A DNA stretch of 64,000 nt from Corynebacterium pygosceleis (lineage in GTDB: Bacteria > Actinomycetota > Actinomycetes > Mycobacteriales > Mycobacteriaceae), in the NCBI RefSeq assembly GCF_016595275.2, contig NZ_JAENIQ020000002.1, forward strand, positions 62,001 to 126,000, read 5' to 3'. Position 1 is the stretch's first letter, and each line of letters starts with the position of its first letter. The notes beneath the pieces were generated by a model. The model had not been told where the DNA came from and did no database searches. It was given only the letters and a program-made list of their open reading frames with translations. Below are positions 25,711 through 35,054 of this stretch, in pieces. Position numbers and translations under genes: made by a program.

Positions 25711-26418
25711 GTGATCTCCCCGACACCGAAACCTCCTGTTCCGGGCGGCCCGACACCGGACCCCGACGGTGCGGTCGTCCGTCTGAGTCGGGACGGACGC
25801 TACTGCTCGGGTTTCCTCAGCTCCCCCGGGGCCGTCGCAGCCGCGATCGACGGAGACCGTGGCGTGACGTCGGGACCGACGTCCACGGATTTCGTCCTGA
25901 CCGCCGCCCATTTCCTCCGCGCCGGTGACGACCCGTCGGGAATCCGCGTCTCCGGTGCCGGGATACGCACCACGGTCGGGGACGCCCGGGTCATCGTCGG
26001 CACCGACATCGCCGTCGTGCGGCTTGTCGACGCCGTACCCGCCGCCGCACTGCCGGCTCTCGCCCCGGAGGTTCCTCCGCTGTTCTCGACGACCGTCACG
26101 CACGGTTTCGGTGGTACCCGGCCGGGGGAACCCGCGCAGGCACGTCGTGGTCTGCTTCTCGCCAAGGTGCCGTTCGCGGTCTCACTGAACCTGCGTACCC
26201 GCGTGCGGCACGCGGCCGTGTGTGTTCCGACGGAGCGGAACCAGGTCGTCTACGGTGACTCCGGCGGCCCCGTGTCCGTCGCAGGCGGGGTGATCGGTGT
26301 CCAGTCTCTCCTGGTCGGGTACCGGCACCGCGAACTCGTCAACATCGCCACGGTGGCGGTCCTCGCACCGCATCTGACGGCGGTCCGGCGGGCCATGGGG
26401 ATCATGTCCGGGAGGTGA
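25711..26418 (+). CDS. Trypsin-like serine protease without visible signal peptide
   Basis: 235 aa from the GTG at 25711. The chymotrypsin-fold triad is complete: His in DFVLTAAHFL, Asp in VGTDIAVVRLVD, Ser in VVYGDSGGPVSV. A Cys in RYCSGFLSS and another in AVCVPTERN could form a disulfide. The N-terminus (ISPTPKPPVPGGPTPDPDG) is Pro-rich and lacks any hydrophobic export signal, which is unusual for this family. An earlier start at 25654 adds only polar sequence. Either the protein is cytoplasmic, exported by another route, or a small upstream exon-like start was lost. Substrate unknown. Confidence 0.8.
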   Translation: MISPTPKPPVPGGPTPDPDGAVVRLSRDGRYCSGFLSSPGAVAAAIDGDRGVTSGPTSTDFVLTAAHFLRAGDDPSGIRVSGAGIRTTVGDARVIVGTDIAVVRLVDAVPAAALPALAPEVPPLFSTTVTHGFGGTRPGEPAQARRGLLLAKVPFAVSLNLRTRVRHAAVCVPTERNQVVYGDSGGPVSVAGGVIGVQSLLVGYRHRELVNIATVAVLAPHLTAVRRAMGIMSGR

Positions 26419-26441
26419 CGGGGAACGGTCCACTCTCACGC

Positions 26442-29261
26442 TCACGATCCGAGCGCGACCACCCCACGCCGGATCGCGTCGATCGCGGCGCGGGCGTTGT
26501 GCCTCACACCGGTCGTGTACCCCGTCTTCGCCACCTGTTCGAGGAGATCGACGACCTGGCGGCACCAGCGGACGAAGTCACCCGGGGTGAGCTCCGCGCC
26601 TGATTCCGCGGCCGCGGCCATGCAGTAGCCCATCGGTGCGCCCGCCGTCCACTGGTGGATCGCCAGGGCGAAACCGGCCTCCGGTTCCCGGGTCACGGGA
26701 AGGTTGTGCCGCTGCTCGTCGAAGACCAGCTCGCCGTGGATACGCATCGTGGCGTTCATGGCGGTGGCCATACGGTCCGTCGCCCCGTCCGGGGAACCGC
26801 CCCGGACCTCCCGTCGGTTCTGGAAGGTGCACATGCTCACGACACCGGCGAGCTCCGCGGGATCGAGATCGTTCCAGACACCCCGACGCAGACACTGCGC
26901 GACGAGGAGATCGGACTCGTTGTGGATCTGCGCCAGCCGTTCCCCCTCCTCGGTGATGACCGGTGTGGGCTCCGCGCCGTCCTCCCCGGAGACGAACTCG
27001 AGGTAGTCCATCTCCGCGAGCAGATCCACGATCCGGTCGAAGGTCCGGCCGAGGGTGTCCGTGGCGGCCGACACCCGGGAGGTGAGACGGTCGAGATCGC
27101 GCTGTCTGCGCACGAGTTTTTCCGCCGTGCGGGCGAGCGTCTCCCGGTCGGCCCAGCCGTGGGCGGGGTGCGCCCTGAGCTCGGCGCGGAGTTCTCTGAC
27201 CTCGGCCGTGTCCCGGACCCTGGTCTCGTGACGCAGTCGCTTCGGTCGTGGGTAGTCCCCCCGCCGGAACTGCTGGACCACGATTCGGGCGTTCTTCCTC
27301 GGTTTGCGCTGCACATCCTTTCCCAGCGACATGTGACCGACGATCTGGGGGGCGACGGCGAAGGATTCCGCATTCACCCGGCCCGACCACCCCGTCTCGG
27401 TGATGATCCACGGGCGTGGATTCTTCGAGTCGGGTGCGGGGGTGACGACGACCGCGAGCATCGGTCGTTTCTTCGTCGGTAGCGCGATGACGTCGCCGAT
27501 CTGGAGTTTGCGGAGGGCCACGACCGTCTCGGTGTGGCGGTCCTCGAGGTGGTGACGACGGGCCTTCTTCTCCTGTTTCGACAGGTCGGAGCGGATCCTT
27601 ATGTAGTCGAGGAACTCCCCGACCGGATCACCGTCCACCGATGGCGGATTCGCCGCGGACACCGCGCGTTCCAGATGATCCCGCAGCTCCGCGACCCTGC
27701 GTTCCGCACGCTCGATCTCACGGACCTCGTCGACGACCGATCCATCGGCCTGGAACTGAGCGAACGACTTCTCCAGGAGCCGGTGGGCCGGACCGTAGCC
27801 GATGGTCCGGATCAGATTGACACTCATGTTGTACCCCGGTTGGAACGTCGAGATCAGGGGGTACGTCCGGGTCGAGGCGAGGCCGGCGACCGCACGCGGG
27901 TCAACCGCCGGTGAGTACTGGACGACAGCGTTTCCCATCGTGTCGATGCCCCTGCGGCCCGCGCGGCCGGTCAACTGCGTGTACTCACCGGGGGTGAGGT
28001 CGACGTGCGCCTCACCGTTGTACTTCACCAGCTTCTCGAGGACGACGGACCTGGCGGGCATGTTGATGCCGAGCGCCAGGGTCTCCGTGGCGAACACCGC
28101 GCGTACCAGACCCCGGGTGAACAGCTCCTCCACGATGTGCCGGAACGCCGGCAGCATCCCCGCGTGGTGCGCCGCGAACCCCCGGGTCAGGGCGGCGCGC
28201 CACTGACGGAAGCGCAGGACCTCCAGATCAACCTCGGGGATCTCCGCGACACCGGCGTCGATGATCCGGCCGATCTCGGAGGCCTCCTCCTCCGAGGTGA
28301 GAGTCAAGCGGGAACCGAGACACTGGTGCAGTGCCCCGTCACAACCGGCGCGGGAGAAGATGAAGGTGATGGCGGGAAGCATGTTGTTCCCCTGGAGCAC
28401 CCGGAGAACCTCCGGCCGACCCATCGGCCGCTGCGCACCACCTTCCCGGGGGTGCCCCGAACGTCGACCACCGTGGCGACGGTCCGCACGGTCGTCCCCT
28501 CCGCCCCCGCTGCGTGACCGGAAACCTCCCCCTCCTGAATAGGCGGAGGCACCGCGTTCGATTTCCGCGGAGTTCAGACGCTGCACGTGCTTCTCCAGCT
28601 CCCGGTTGACGTCACCGCCGGTCCCAGGTTCGAACAACGGATACAGTTTCCTGCCGAGCAGCATCCACTGGTCCAGTGGAACCGGGCGGTGCTCCGAGAC
28701 GATGACCTCGACGTCGCCGCGGACGGTCCGCAACCATGCCCCGAACTCCTCTGAGTTGGACACCGTGGCCGACAGACCGATGATCCGGACGGATTCATCC
28801 AGGTTGAGGATCACCTCCTCCCACACCGGTCCCCGGGACCTGTCCGCCAGGAAGTGCACCTCGTCCATCACCACGTGGCTGAGACGGTCCAGCGCTGGAG
28901 AACCCGCGTAGATCATGTTCCGGAGAACCTCCGTCGTCATGACGACGATCTCCGCCGTGGCGTTCACCGAGACATCTCCGGTGAGGAGTCCGACGGAATC
29001 CTCACCGTGGACCTCGACGAGATCATGGAACTTCTGGTTCGACAGAGCCTTGATCGGGGTGGTGTAGAAACACTTGGTTCCCCGGGACAGGGCCAGGGAC
29101 ACCGCGAACTCACCCACGATCGTCTTGCCCGCGCCGGTGGGGGCACAGACGAGGACCCCTCTGTCCGCCTCGACGGCTCGGCACCCCCTGACCTGGAATT
29201 CATCGAGGGGAAAATCCAGTCGTGCGGTGAACTCGTCGAGGTGCGTGGCGGTGTCCGTCAT
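26442..29261 (-). CDS. helY: DEAD/DEAH-box (Ski2-like) RNA helicase HelY
   Basis: About 939 aa. Superfamily 2 motifs: DEFQVRGCRAVEADRGVLVCAPTGAGKT (Q-motif and Walker A), TTPIKALSNQKF (Ia), LLTGDVSVN, DEVHFLADRSRG (motif II), GLSATVSNSEEFG (III), ATETLALGINMPARSVVLEKL (V) and YTQLTGRAGRRGIDTMG (VI). A DUF1998/DSHCT-type C-terminal region follows. A Gly/Arg/Ser-rich insert near residues 235-270 (GGGGFRSRSGGGGDD) is an RGG-like linker. Related mycobacterial proteins act in RNA or DNA processing; the role is not settled. TAGCGT lies seven bases before the ATG at 29261. Confidence 0.9.
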   Translation of the reverse strand: MTDTATHLDEFTARLDFPLDEFQVRGCRAVEADRGVLVCAPTGAGKTIVGEFAVSLALSRGTKCFYTTPIKALSNQKFHDLVEVHGEDSVGLLTGDVSVNATAEIVVMTTEVLRNMIYAGSPALDRLSHVVMDEVHFLADRSRGPVWEEVILNLDESVRIIGLSATVSNSEEFGAWLRTVRGDVEVIVSEHRPVPLDQWMLLGRKLYPLFEPGTGGDVNRELEKHVQRLNSAEIERGASAYSGGGGFRSRSGGGGDDRADRRHGGRRSGHPREGGAQRPMGRPEVLRVLQGNNMLPAITFIFSRAGCDGALHQCLGSRLTLTSEEEASEIGRIIDAGVAEIPEVDLEVLRFRQWRAALTRGFAAHHAGMLPAFRHIVEELFTRGLVRAVFATETLALGINMPARSVVLEKLVKYNGEAHVDLTPGEYTQLTGRAGRRGIDTMGNAVVQYSPAVDPRAVAGLASTRTYPLISTFQPGYNMSVNLIRTIGYGPAHRLLEKSFAQFQADGSVVDEVREIERAERRVAELRDHLERAVSAANPPSVDGDPVGEFLDYIRIRSDLSKQEKKARRHHLEDRHTETVVALRKLQIGDVIALPTKKRPMLAVVVTPAPDSKNPRPWIITETGWSGRVNAESFAVAPQIVGHMSLGKDVQRKPRKNARIVVQQFRRGDYPRPKRLRHETRVRDTAEVRELRAELRAHPAHGWADRETLARTAEKLVRRQRDLDRLTSRVSAATDTLGRTFDRIVDLLAEMDYLEFVSGEDGAEPTPVITEEGERLAQIHNESDLLVAQCLRRGVWNDLDPAELAGVVSMCTFQNRREVRGGSPDGATDRMATAMNATMRIHGELVFDEQRHNLPVTREPEAGFALAIHQWTAGAPMGYCMAAAAESGAELTPGDFVRWCRQVVDLLEQVAKTGYTTGVRHNARAAIDAIRRGVVALGS

Positions 29262-29268
29262 GGACACC

Positions 29269-29274
29269 ACGCTA
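29269..29274 (-). promoter_or_regulatory. -10 element of helY
   Basis: TAGCGT on the minus strand, seven bases before the ATG at 29261. Confidence 0.4.
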
Positions 29275-29297
29275 CCCGGGTTTCGTCGTACCGGGAG

Positions 29298-30329
29298 TCA
29301 GGGAACGTCGTCGAAACCGCTACCGTCGGGAGTGTCGAAACCGGGCCGTCGGTACGGCTGCCCGGACGGCGTGTGCAGCGGACCGGAGGACGTCACCGGA
29401 CCGGAGGGACGGACCGGGCCGCCGGGTCCGGGGGCCGTTCCCGGTGTGTGCAGGGGGGAAGCCTCGTCGTCGCCCAGGTCCGCCCACTCGGGACGGTCCC
29501 GGTCGCGTCTGCGGTCGTTGAACCGGCAGAACTGGATGGACATCTCGACGAGGAGGGTCAGTGCGATCGCGAGTGCCACCATGCTCATCGGATCCTGGCC
29601 CGGTGTGATCACCGCCGCGAAACAGAAGACCCCGAAGATGATGATGCGCCGTTTGTCCCTGAGCTGTTCATAGCTCACCACACCGATGACGTTCAGCATC
29701 CCGATGATGAGCGGCACCTCGAAACTCACCCCGAAGATGAGGAGCAGTCCGATCAGGAAGCTGAAGTAGAGTTTGCCGTTCAGCGCGGTCGTCGAGGACT
29801 CGCTGGCGATCGTCAGCAGAAACTCCAGGGCGAAGGTGATGACCCAGTACGCGAGGAGCGCACCGAGCACGAAGAGGAGGACCGCCACCGTCACGAAGAT
29901 CGCGGTCGAACGGCGCTCGTTCTTGTGCAGGCCGGGCGTGATGAACAACCACAGCTGGCTCAGCCACACCGGTGACGCGAAGACGAGACCGGCCAGGCCA
30001 CCGACCTTGAAGCGGAGCCCGAACATCTCGAAGGGCCCGGTCGCGAGCAATCGACAGCTGCCGTCCGCGGAGAAGTCGGCACGAACATCGGCGGGGAGAC
30101 TGCAGTAGGGCTCCCGGAGGAGGAAACCGAGGGTCGGGAGGCCGAACAACGAGTGCTCGAACCAGATGACCCCCAGAATCGTCCCGACACCGAGTGCCAG
30201 CAGGGAGATGATCAGTCGGCGACGGAGCTCCTTGATGTGCTCGACCAGCGTCATCGTACCGTCAGGGGATGTCGGGGCTTTACGGTGAAGACGGGGAAGG
30301 AGTCGTTTCTTCGGGATGGAGGTGCTCAT
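29298..30329 (-). CDS. tatC: Twin-arginine translocase subunit TatC
   Basis: 343 aa. Six predicted helices with family motifs TMTLVEHIKELRRRLIISLL (N-terminal glutamate-containing motif), FKVGGLAGLVFASPVWLSQLWLFITPGLHKNERR, FSFLIGLLLIFGVSFEVP and FAAVITPGQDPMSMVALAIAL. A long polar C-terminal tail (Gly/Pro/Ser/Asp-rich, about 75 residues) faces the cytoplasm and is longer than in E. coli. With TatA it forms the pathway for folded proteins. The start at 30329 (MSTSIPKKRLLPRL) is preferred over a longer basic leader. Confidence 0.94.
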   Translation of the reverse strand: MSTSIPKKRLLPRLHRKAPTSPDGTMTLVEHIKELRRRLIISLLALGVGTILGVIWFEHSLFGLPTLGFLLREPYCSLPADVRADFSADGSCRLLATGPFEMFGLRFKVGGLAGLVFASPVWLSQLWLFITPGLHKNERRSTAIFVTVAVLLFVLGALLAYWVITFALEFLLTIASESSTTALNGKLYFSFLIGLLLIFGVSFEVPLIIGMLNVIGVVSYEQLRDKRRIIIFGVFCFAAVITPGQDPMSMVALAIALTLLVEMSIQFCRFNDRRRDRDRPEWADLGDDEASPLHTPGTAPGPGGPVRPSGPVTSSGPLHTPSGQPYRRPGFDTPDGSGFDDVP

Positions 30330-30427
30330 GGAGATTGGTGTTCCGCTCCGTGGTCGACGCACCCGGGATCCGGGTGCACCTGGCCGGTCAGGCGGGCGGG
30401 TGCGCCCGCATGTTCACTCGGTGTCTT

Positions 30428-30856
30428 CTACTGCTGGCGAGGGTCATTCGGGTTCGGCTGCTGGTACCCGGGGTGGGGCTGTCCGTAACCGGGGGGCATG
30501 GGCTGCTGATACCCCTGGGGGGTCTGGTATCCCTGCGGCTGCTGGTAGCCCGGTGCCGGGTTGGGGGGCTGATGGAGATTCGCCTGCGGATTCGGGACAC
30601 CGTAACCCTGCTGGGGATACTGCGGCGCCTGGGGGTTCTGGGTCAGTTCGCGGGGTTCGGGTACGACGTGACCGGCGTGCGGATCGGTGGAGGGGTTCTC
30701 CGCGGACTGGTCGTCGTTCTTCATTTCCTTGACCTCGGACTTGAAGATACGCATCGATCGCCCGACCGAACGTGCCGCGTCGGGAAGTTTCTTCCACCCG
30801 AACAGCAGTAGTACGACAACGGCGAGGACGGCTAGTTCAAGGGGACCTGGAGTCAT
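30428..30856 (-). CDS. tatA: Sec-independent translocase pore subunit TatA
   Basis: 142 aa. One N-terminal helix ([21 protein letters not shown]), the conserved FGXXKLP-type hinge and the amphipathic helix ([19 protein letters not shown]). The C-terminal 80 residues are an unusual Gln/Pro/Tyr/Gly-rich low-complexity tail ([17 protein letters not shown]). GAAAGG precedes the ATG. It is separated from tatC by 98 bp and from pafC by 51 bp. Confidence 0.93.
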   Translation of the reverse strand: MTPGPLELAVLAVVVLLLFGWKKLPDAARSVGRSMRIFKSEVKEMKNDDQSAENPSTDPHAGHVVPEPRELTQNPQAPQYPQQGYGVPNPQANLHQPPNPAPGYQQPQGYQTPQGYQQPMPPGYGQPHPGYQQPNPNDPRQQ

Positions 30857-30907
30857 GGAGACGGCCTTTCATGCAAACGGGTACAGAAGTCGGGTGACGC
30901 TCCCTGC

Positions 30908-31897
30908 CTAATGATGATACGCCGAGAGCCCTGCCCGGGCGCGTTCCGACACCTGCTCCGCCAGTTCCGGAGGACCGTCGACGATGACGCGGCCGCCCTG
31001 TCCCAGAATGAAGCGGATGAACCACTCCCGGGAGGACACCGGCATCCGGGCCCGGTAGAAACCGCCCGACGGCACCGCTTCCGCAGGTAACTCGAGAGGT
31101 ACGTAATCCGCCAGCCAGATCGCCTCCTCACTGATCCGGACCTCGGCGTGACAGGACACCGTCGTGAACGAGAACGGATCTTCGGAATCGAAGTGCAGCT
31201 CGTTCAGATGCGGGTCCCCCGATTCGCCGGTCCTGCGCAGGTCATGCATCCGGTCCGTCCGGAACGTCCGGTGGGTACCGGCCTCCCGGTCCCAGGCGGA
31301 GACGTACGTGTGGCCTTCGCGGGTGAAGACACGCGCGGGTACCGCCGACCGTCGCGTGGTGGTGTCACTCGCGGCACTGTAGTACCCGAAATCCAGGACC
31401 TCCCTCCCGTCCAGTGCGTCCCGGATGATCTCGAGAACCGTGGACGTGGAGGAACGGAACTCATCGGACACGACCGAATCCACGACGGCGACGGTGTCGT
31501 CCGGCACGATGCGCCGGAGCTTCGCGGCCGCACTGACCACGGATTCCAGGTCAGTGAGTCCACCGACGTTCTCGAGCGACTCGAGCGCCAGGAGAAGTGC
31601 CCCCGCTTCTGTCGGGGTGAGCCGGAGAGCCCGATCCATTCCCTGACTGTTCGTCACCCGTACCGAGGGATAGGAGTGATCGAGATCGACGAGGTCCCCG
31701 GGACCGAGTCCCGGCAGCCCGCAGCACCACAGTCGGTTGAGATCGTCCATGATCTGTTGCGGCCGGTAACCGAGGTCGCTGGCGGCCTCCATGATCGAAC
31801 GTCCCGGATGCGTCTCGAAGTAGGGCAGCAGATTCAGCATCCGCACAAGATCAACGAGACGATCCGAACCCCCGGATCGTTTCCCTCCCCGGCTCAC
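30908..31897 (-). CDS. pafC: WYL-domain regulator PafC
   Basis: 329 aa. An N-terminal winged helix (DRLVDLVRMLNLLPYFETHPGRS, then EAASDLGYRPQQIMDDLNRLW) is followed by the WYL domain (VLDFGYYSAASDTTTRRSAVPARVFTREGHTYVSAWDREAGTHRTFRTDRM). PafB and PafC together activate DNA-damage genes in mycobacteria, independently of LexA/RecA. The GTG start overlaps the pafB stop (GTGA), consistent with equimolar synthesis of a heterodimer. Confidence 0.92.
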   Translation of the reverse strand: MSRGGKRSGGSDRLVDLVRMLNLLPYFETHPGRSIMEAASDLGYRPQQIMDDLNRLWCCGLPGLGPGDLVDLDHSYPSVRVTNSQGMDRALRLTPTEAGALLLALESLENVGGLTDLESVVSAAAKLRRIVPDDTVAVVDSVVSDEFRSSTSTVLEIIRDALDGREVLDFGYYSAASDTTTRRSAVPARVFTREGHTYVSAWDREAGTHRTFRTDRMHDLRRTGESGDPHLNELHFDSEDPFSFTTVSCHAEVRISEEAIWLADYVPLELPAEAVPSGGFYRARMPVSSREWFIRFILGQGGRVIVDGPPELAEQVSERARAGLSAYHH

Positions 31898-32898
31898 GGC
31901 GTCTCCTCCCCCGGAAGGACCGCCCCGGCACCGTGACAGGACGCGGACGCGGACAGGGTCTCGATGACCGACCGGCGGATGTCGTCCGGTTCGGTGACGA
32001 TGACCTGGGGGGCGTGTGCGGCGGCGGTCCGGACGAACCAGTCCCTGTCGACGTTCCGCAGCAGATGAGAGTGATTCCCCAGGTACTCCGCGGCCCCGGT
32101 CAGTTCCCCGGCGGATCCCGGAGGTGCGGTGAAACGGACGTCGACGAGTTCACGGCCGCGTCTCAGTGCCTCCGCGACGAGGAGCTGGAGGTCGGCGTCG
32201 ACCGGTCGGACCACGGAGGCCGGCCCCGCCGCGACGATGTCGCGAACCCGGGTTATGCGGAAGCACCGCACGGCATCACGGTCGGTGTCATGACCGACGA
32301 TGTAGAGGCGGTCACGGTGGTTGACCAGTCCCCACACGTCCATCTGGCGGGTGGACACCTGGCCGACGGGACCCCGGGAGTAGGAGAATCTGATGCGTCG
32401 GCCCAGTCGGCAGGCGGTGAGGAGGGTGTCCAGTGTCTGTGGCGCCAGATGGGCTGTGTCGTTGACCATGCTGACCACCGGGACCGTACCCAACTCCCGG
32501 GAGGCTCCGGCTGCGGCGAGTTTCGTCCACCCGGAGCGGGCGAAGGCCGCGAGCTGTCGTCCGAGCCCCATGTCGCCCGCGAGGGCGAGGACGGTGGCCT
32601 CCCCGGGGGTGAAACTCAGCTCCGGCAGGGAGTATTCCTCGGACTGCAACCTGTATCCGGTCTGTCCGGAGTCCTCGGGGTTCGCGACGATCTCGATCGG
32701 TACGCCGGCGGCACGCAGAACACCGATGTCCCGCCTGAACATCTTCCGGGATGCCTCCTCACCGCGGTCGGAGTATCCGGCGACGTTGTCGCGCACCCAT
32801 GACGGGGTGAGCAACCTGCGGCCACCATTCTGTTCCGCGTCGAGAAACGCGAACGTCAGGTTGGTCAACCTCTCGAGGGGTTCATCCTTCACCGTCAT
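31894..32898 (-). CDS. pafB: WYL-domain regulator PafB
   Basis: 334 aa, the partner of PafC. HTH region ERLTNLTFAFLDAEQNGGRRLLTPSWVRDNVAGY and RKMFRRDIGVLRAAGVPIEIV. WYL region RRIRFSYSRGPVGQVSTRQMDVWGLVNHRDRLYIVGHDTDRDAVRCFRITRV. Its ATG overlaps the pafA stop (ATGA), so pup-pafA-pafB-pafC reads as one coupled operon. Confidence 0.92.
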   Translation of the reverse strand: MTVKDEPLERLTNLTFAFLDAEQNGGRRLLTPSWVRDNVAGYSDRGEEASRKMFRRDIGVLRAAGVPIEIVANPEDSGQTGYRLQSEEYSLPELSFTPGEATVLALAGDMGLGRQLAAFARSGWTKLAAAGASRELGTVPVVSMVNDTAHLAPQTLDTLLTACRLGRRIRFSYSRGPVGQVSTRQMDVWGLVNHRDRLYIVGHDTDRDAVRCFRITRVRDIVAAGPASVVRPVDADLQLLVAEALRRGRELVDVRFTAPPGSAGELTGAAEYLGNHSHLLRNVDRDWFVRTAAAHAPQVIVTEPDDIRRSVIETLSASASCHGAGAVLPGEETP

Positions 32899-34364
32899 GA
32901 CGGTGTCCCGTAGTCGGTGGCGTGGGCGTCCATGTAGGAGATGAGTTCATCGACCCGCGGGTCGTCAGCCGTGAAGGGGTCCCCGAGCTGCAGCACCTGG
33001 GGCTCCGGACGGTTGACCCGCAGACGCATCCAGTCGACGGTCACCGGTGCACCCAGTGCCCGCGCATGATCGAGGAACCGTCCGCGGAGCGCGGCGCGGG
33101 TGTCGTGGGGCGGGGTGTGGACCGCCGTTTCAATGGCCTCGTCCGTGGTCCACCTGGCGATCATTCCCCGGTTCACCAGGGTGGAGTACAGGCCCCTGCC
33201 CGGTCGGACATCATGGTAGGCGAGATCGATCTGCGCGAGCTTCGGATGACCCAGATCGACCCCCAGACGCTCCCGGTAACGGTTCAACAGCTTCCTCTTG
33301 ATGACCCAGTCGATCTCGGTGTCCACCGTGGAGAAGTCCCCCGTGTCCAGGGCGGTGACCGTCCTCCGCCAGAGATCGACGATACGGGCGAACTCCTCCG
33401 GAGGGGTGCCACCCCGCGACGGAGGACGGACGTCCAGCCACCTCTCCGCCGCTGAGCAGTACCGGTCCTGGAGCTCAAGTGCGGTGACGGTTCCCTCTCC
33501 GGTGAGCGGGAGGACGGTGCGTCCACGGGGATCACGGGCGATGTCACGGATCGCCGCCGCATCGTTGGCGAGTTCCACCTCCGGCATGGGGAAGCCCGCC
33601 TCGATCATCTCGAGCACGAGCAGTGCCGAACCGATCTTCAGTGCGAAAGTGGGTTCGGCCATGGACGAGTCCCCGACGATGACGTGCAGACGCCGGAAGC
33701 GCTCGGAGTCGGCGTGCGGTTCGTCCCGGGTGTTGATCATGGGTCGTGACCGGGTCGTCGCCGAGGACACCCCCTCCCACACGTGGTCAGCGCGCTGAGA
33801 GACACAGAAACCGGTGCCGTACCGCTCGCTCGGGCTGCCCGGGAAAGGACGGTAGATCTTACCCGCCCCGGCGATCAGCTGGCGGGTGATGAGGAAGGGC
33901 ACCAGTGCGAGGCCGAGCTTCTTCAGGGACAACCCGCGTCGTACGAGATAGTTCTCGTGGCACCCGTAGGAGTTACCGATCGAGTCCACGTTGTTCTTGA
34001 ACACGTAGACACGGGCGCCCTCCCCGAGCTCCTGTTCCACACGCCCGGCCAGACCGTCGACGACGACGTCCCCCGCCCTCTCGTGGTTGAGGAGCTGGGT
34101 GATCGACCGGCACTCCGCGGTCGCCCATTCCGGGTGTGAACCGACGTCGAGGTAGAGACGTGCGGCCGAGGACGTGAAGATGTTGGAGCTCGCGTATTTC
34201 TCCACCACGGGTCGGAACATCAGGCGTGCGAGCTCGTCCGGGATCATCCGACCCCCGTCCGCCGTCGTACAGGCGATCCCGTACTCCGTCTCGACACCCA
34301 TGATCCGGGTGGTCAGTGCCCCAGCGGGCTCCGCCGTCGTCGCTGCCGCGCCCGAGTCGGTCAT
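32895..34364 (-). CDS. pafA: Pup-protein ligase PafA
   Basis: 489 aa. ATP-dependent ligation of the C-terminal glutamate of Pup to substrate lysines. Carboxylate-amine ligase fold: RIMGVETEYGIACTT (metal and nucleotide-binding glutamate), RLYLDVGSHPEWATAECRS (catalytic Asp), VYVFKNNVDSIGNSYGCHENYLV, NTRDEPHADSERFRRLHVIVGDSSMAEP and LDLGH-like DLGHPKLAQIDLAYHDV. The start lies 5 bp after the pup stop. It lacks the extra Dop loop, which separates it from the paralogous dop. Confidence 0.96.
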   Translation of the reverse strand: MTDSGAAATTAEPAGALTTRIMGVETEYGIACTTADGGRMIPDELARLMFRPVVEKYASSNIFTSSAARLYLDVGSHPEWATAECRSITQLLNHERAGDVVVDGLAGRVEQELGEGARVYVFKNNVDSIGNSYGCHENYLVRRGLSLKKLGLALVPFLITRQLIAGAGKIYRPFPGSPSERYGTGFCVSQRADHVWEGVSSATTRSRPMINTRDEPHADSERFRRLHVIVGDSSMAEPTFALKIGSALLVLEMIEAGFPMPEVELANDAAAIRDIARDPRGRTVLPLTGEGTVTALELQDRYCSAAERWLDVRPPSRGGTPPEEFARIVDLWRRTVTALDTGDFSTVDTEIDWVIKRKLLNRYRERLGVDLGHPKLAQIDLAYHDVRPGRGLYSTLVNRGMIARWTTDEAIETAVHTPPHDTRAALRGRFLDHARALGAPVTVDWMRLRVNRPEPQVLQLGDPFTADDPRVDELISYMDAHATDYGTPS

Positions 34365-34369
34365 GGTGG

Positions 34370-34561
34370 CTACTGCCCGCCCTTCTGCACGTACGAGCGG
34401 ACGAACTCCTCCGCGTTCGACTCGAGGAGCCCGTCGATCTCGTCCAGGAGATCGTCGGTTCCGTGGGTGTCGATCAGGGACTGTCCCACGCCCTGGTCCA
34501 CCGTGTCGTCGTCACCGTGGTCGCGACCGCCACCGGCGTGAATCGTCGGGTTGCTTCCCAT
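34370..34561 (-). CDS. pup: Prokaryotic ubiquitin-like protein Pup (GGQ form)
   Basis: 63 aa. The N-terminal half is polar and disordered (GGGRDHGDDDTVDQGVG). The C-terminal coil LLDEIDGLLESNAEEFVRSYVQKGGQ is the Mpa/ARC-binding helix and ligation tail. It ends in Gly-Gly-Gln, so the side chain must be deamidated by Dop before PafA can use it; the C. glutamicum protein, as I recall it, ends in Glu. The ATG at 34561 follows GGAAGGG. First gene of the pup-pafA-pafB-pafC operon. Confidence 0.97.
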   Translation of the reverse strand: MGSNPTIHAGGGRDHGDDDTVDQGVGQSLIDTHGTDDLLDEIDGLLESNAEEFVRSYVQKGGQ

Positions 34562-35054
34562 GTGTCTCTTCCCTTCCTTGGAGATTCCCCGGGGATGTGC
34601 GGGACACCGGCCTCTCGACGTGTCCGGGCCGGGGTGGCCCGACCGCCCCGCGGTTCCGTTCAACCCAACTGTAGCGGCCGGTGACGGTGACCGTTCCGGA
34701 GACACGCTACCCGGAGCGGGACGAGAAGTGACCGCAGCCGGCGGATGCCCGACACCCCGGTGAAAGCTGAATGAAACCTGTGTTGAAGATGGGTTTAGAC
34801 CTTCATCTAATGCTGAGCTGCTTAGCCTAATCTATGTTAGATTGAGTGCTGGTAAGTGCCACCTAACCCGCCGTGGTTGGTTGGAGACCTTGTCGGTGTC
34901 AATTCCGACGAAAGAAATGTGCAGGTAAACAACCCTGTCGGCCGCAAGTGCAAGTACGTCGGTCGATGTCGGGGTTGGTTGCGGGTAAATCCCCACGGGG
35001 TGCACCGAACTTCATCCTCCACAAATACGTGAAGCAAACATAAGGAAAATCTGA
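34562..35054. other. Divergent intergenic region between pup and the first HtaA gene
   Basis: About 490 bp with no gene. It carries the pup promoter side on the left and a DtxR-like and palindromic cluster on the right, followed by about 200 bases of untranslated leader before the HtaA gene. Lower GC than the flanking coding sequence. Confidence 0.6.
34817..34843 (+). promoter_or_regulatory. DtxR-like box overlapping a perfect inverted repeat
   Basis: GCTGCTTAGCCTAATCTAT (34817-34835) matches the DtxR consensus at about 13 of 19 positions, mostly in the right half. It overlaps AATCTA-TGT-TAGATT (34829-34843), a perfect 6-bp dyad. TATGTT or TAGATT inside the cluster could be the -10, so binding would block transcription. 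Iron control is inferred. Confidence 0.5.
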
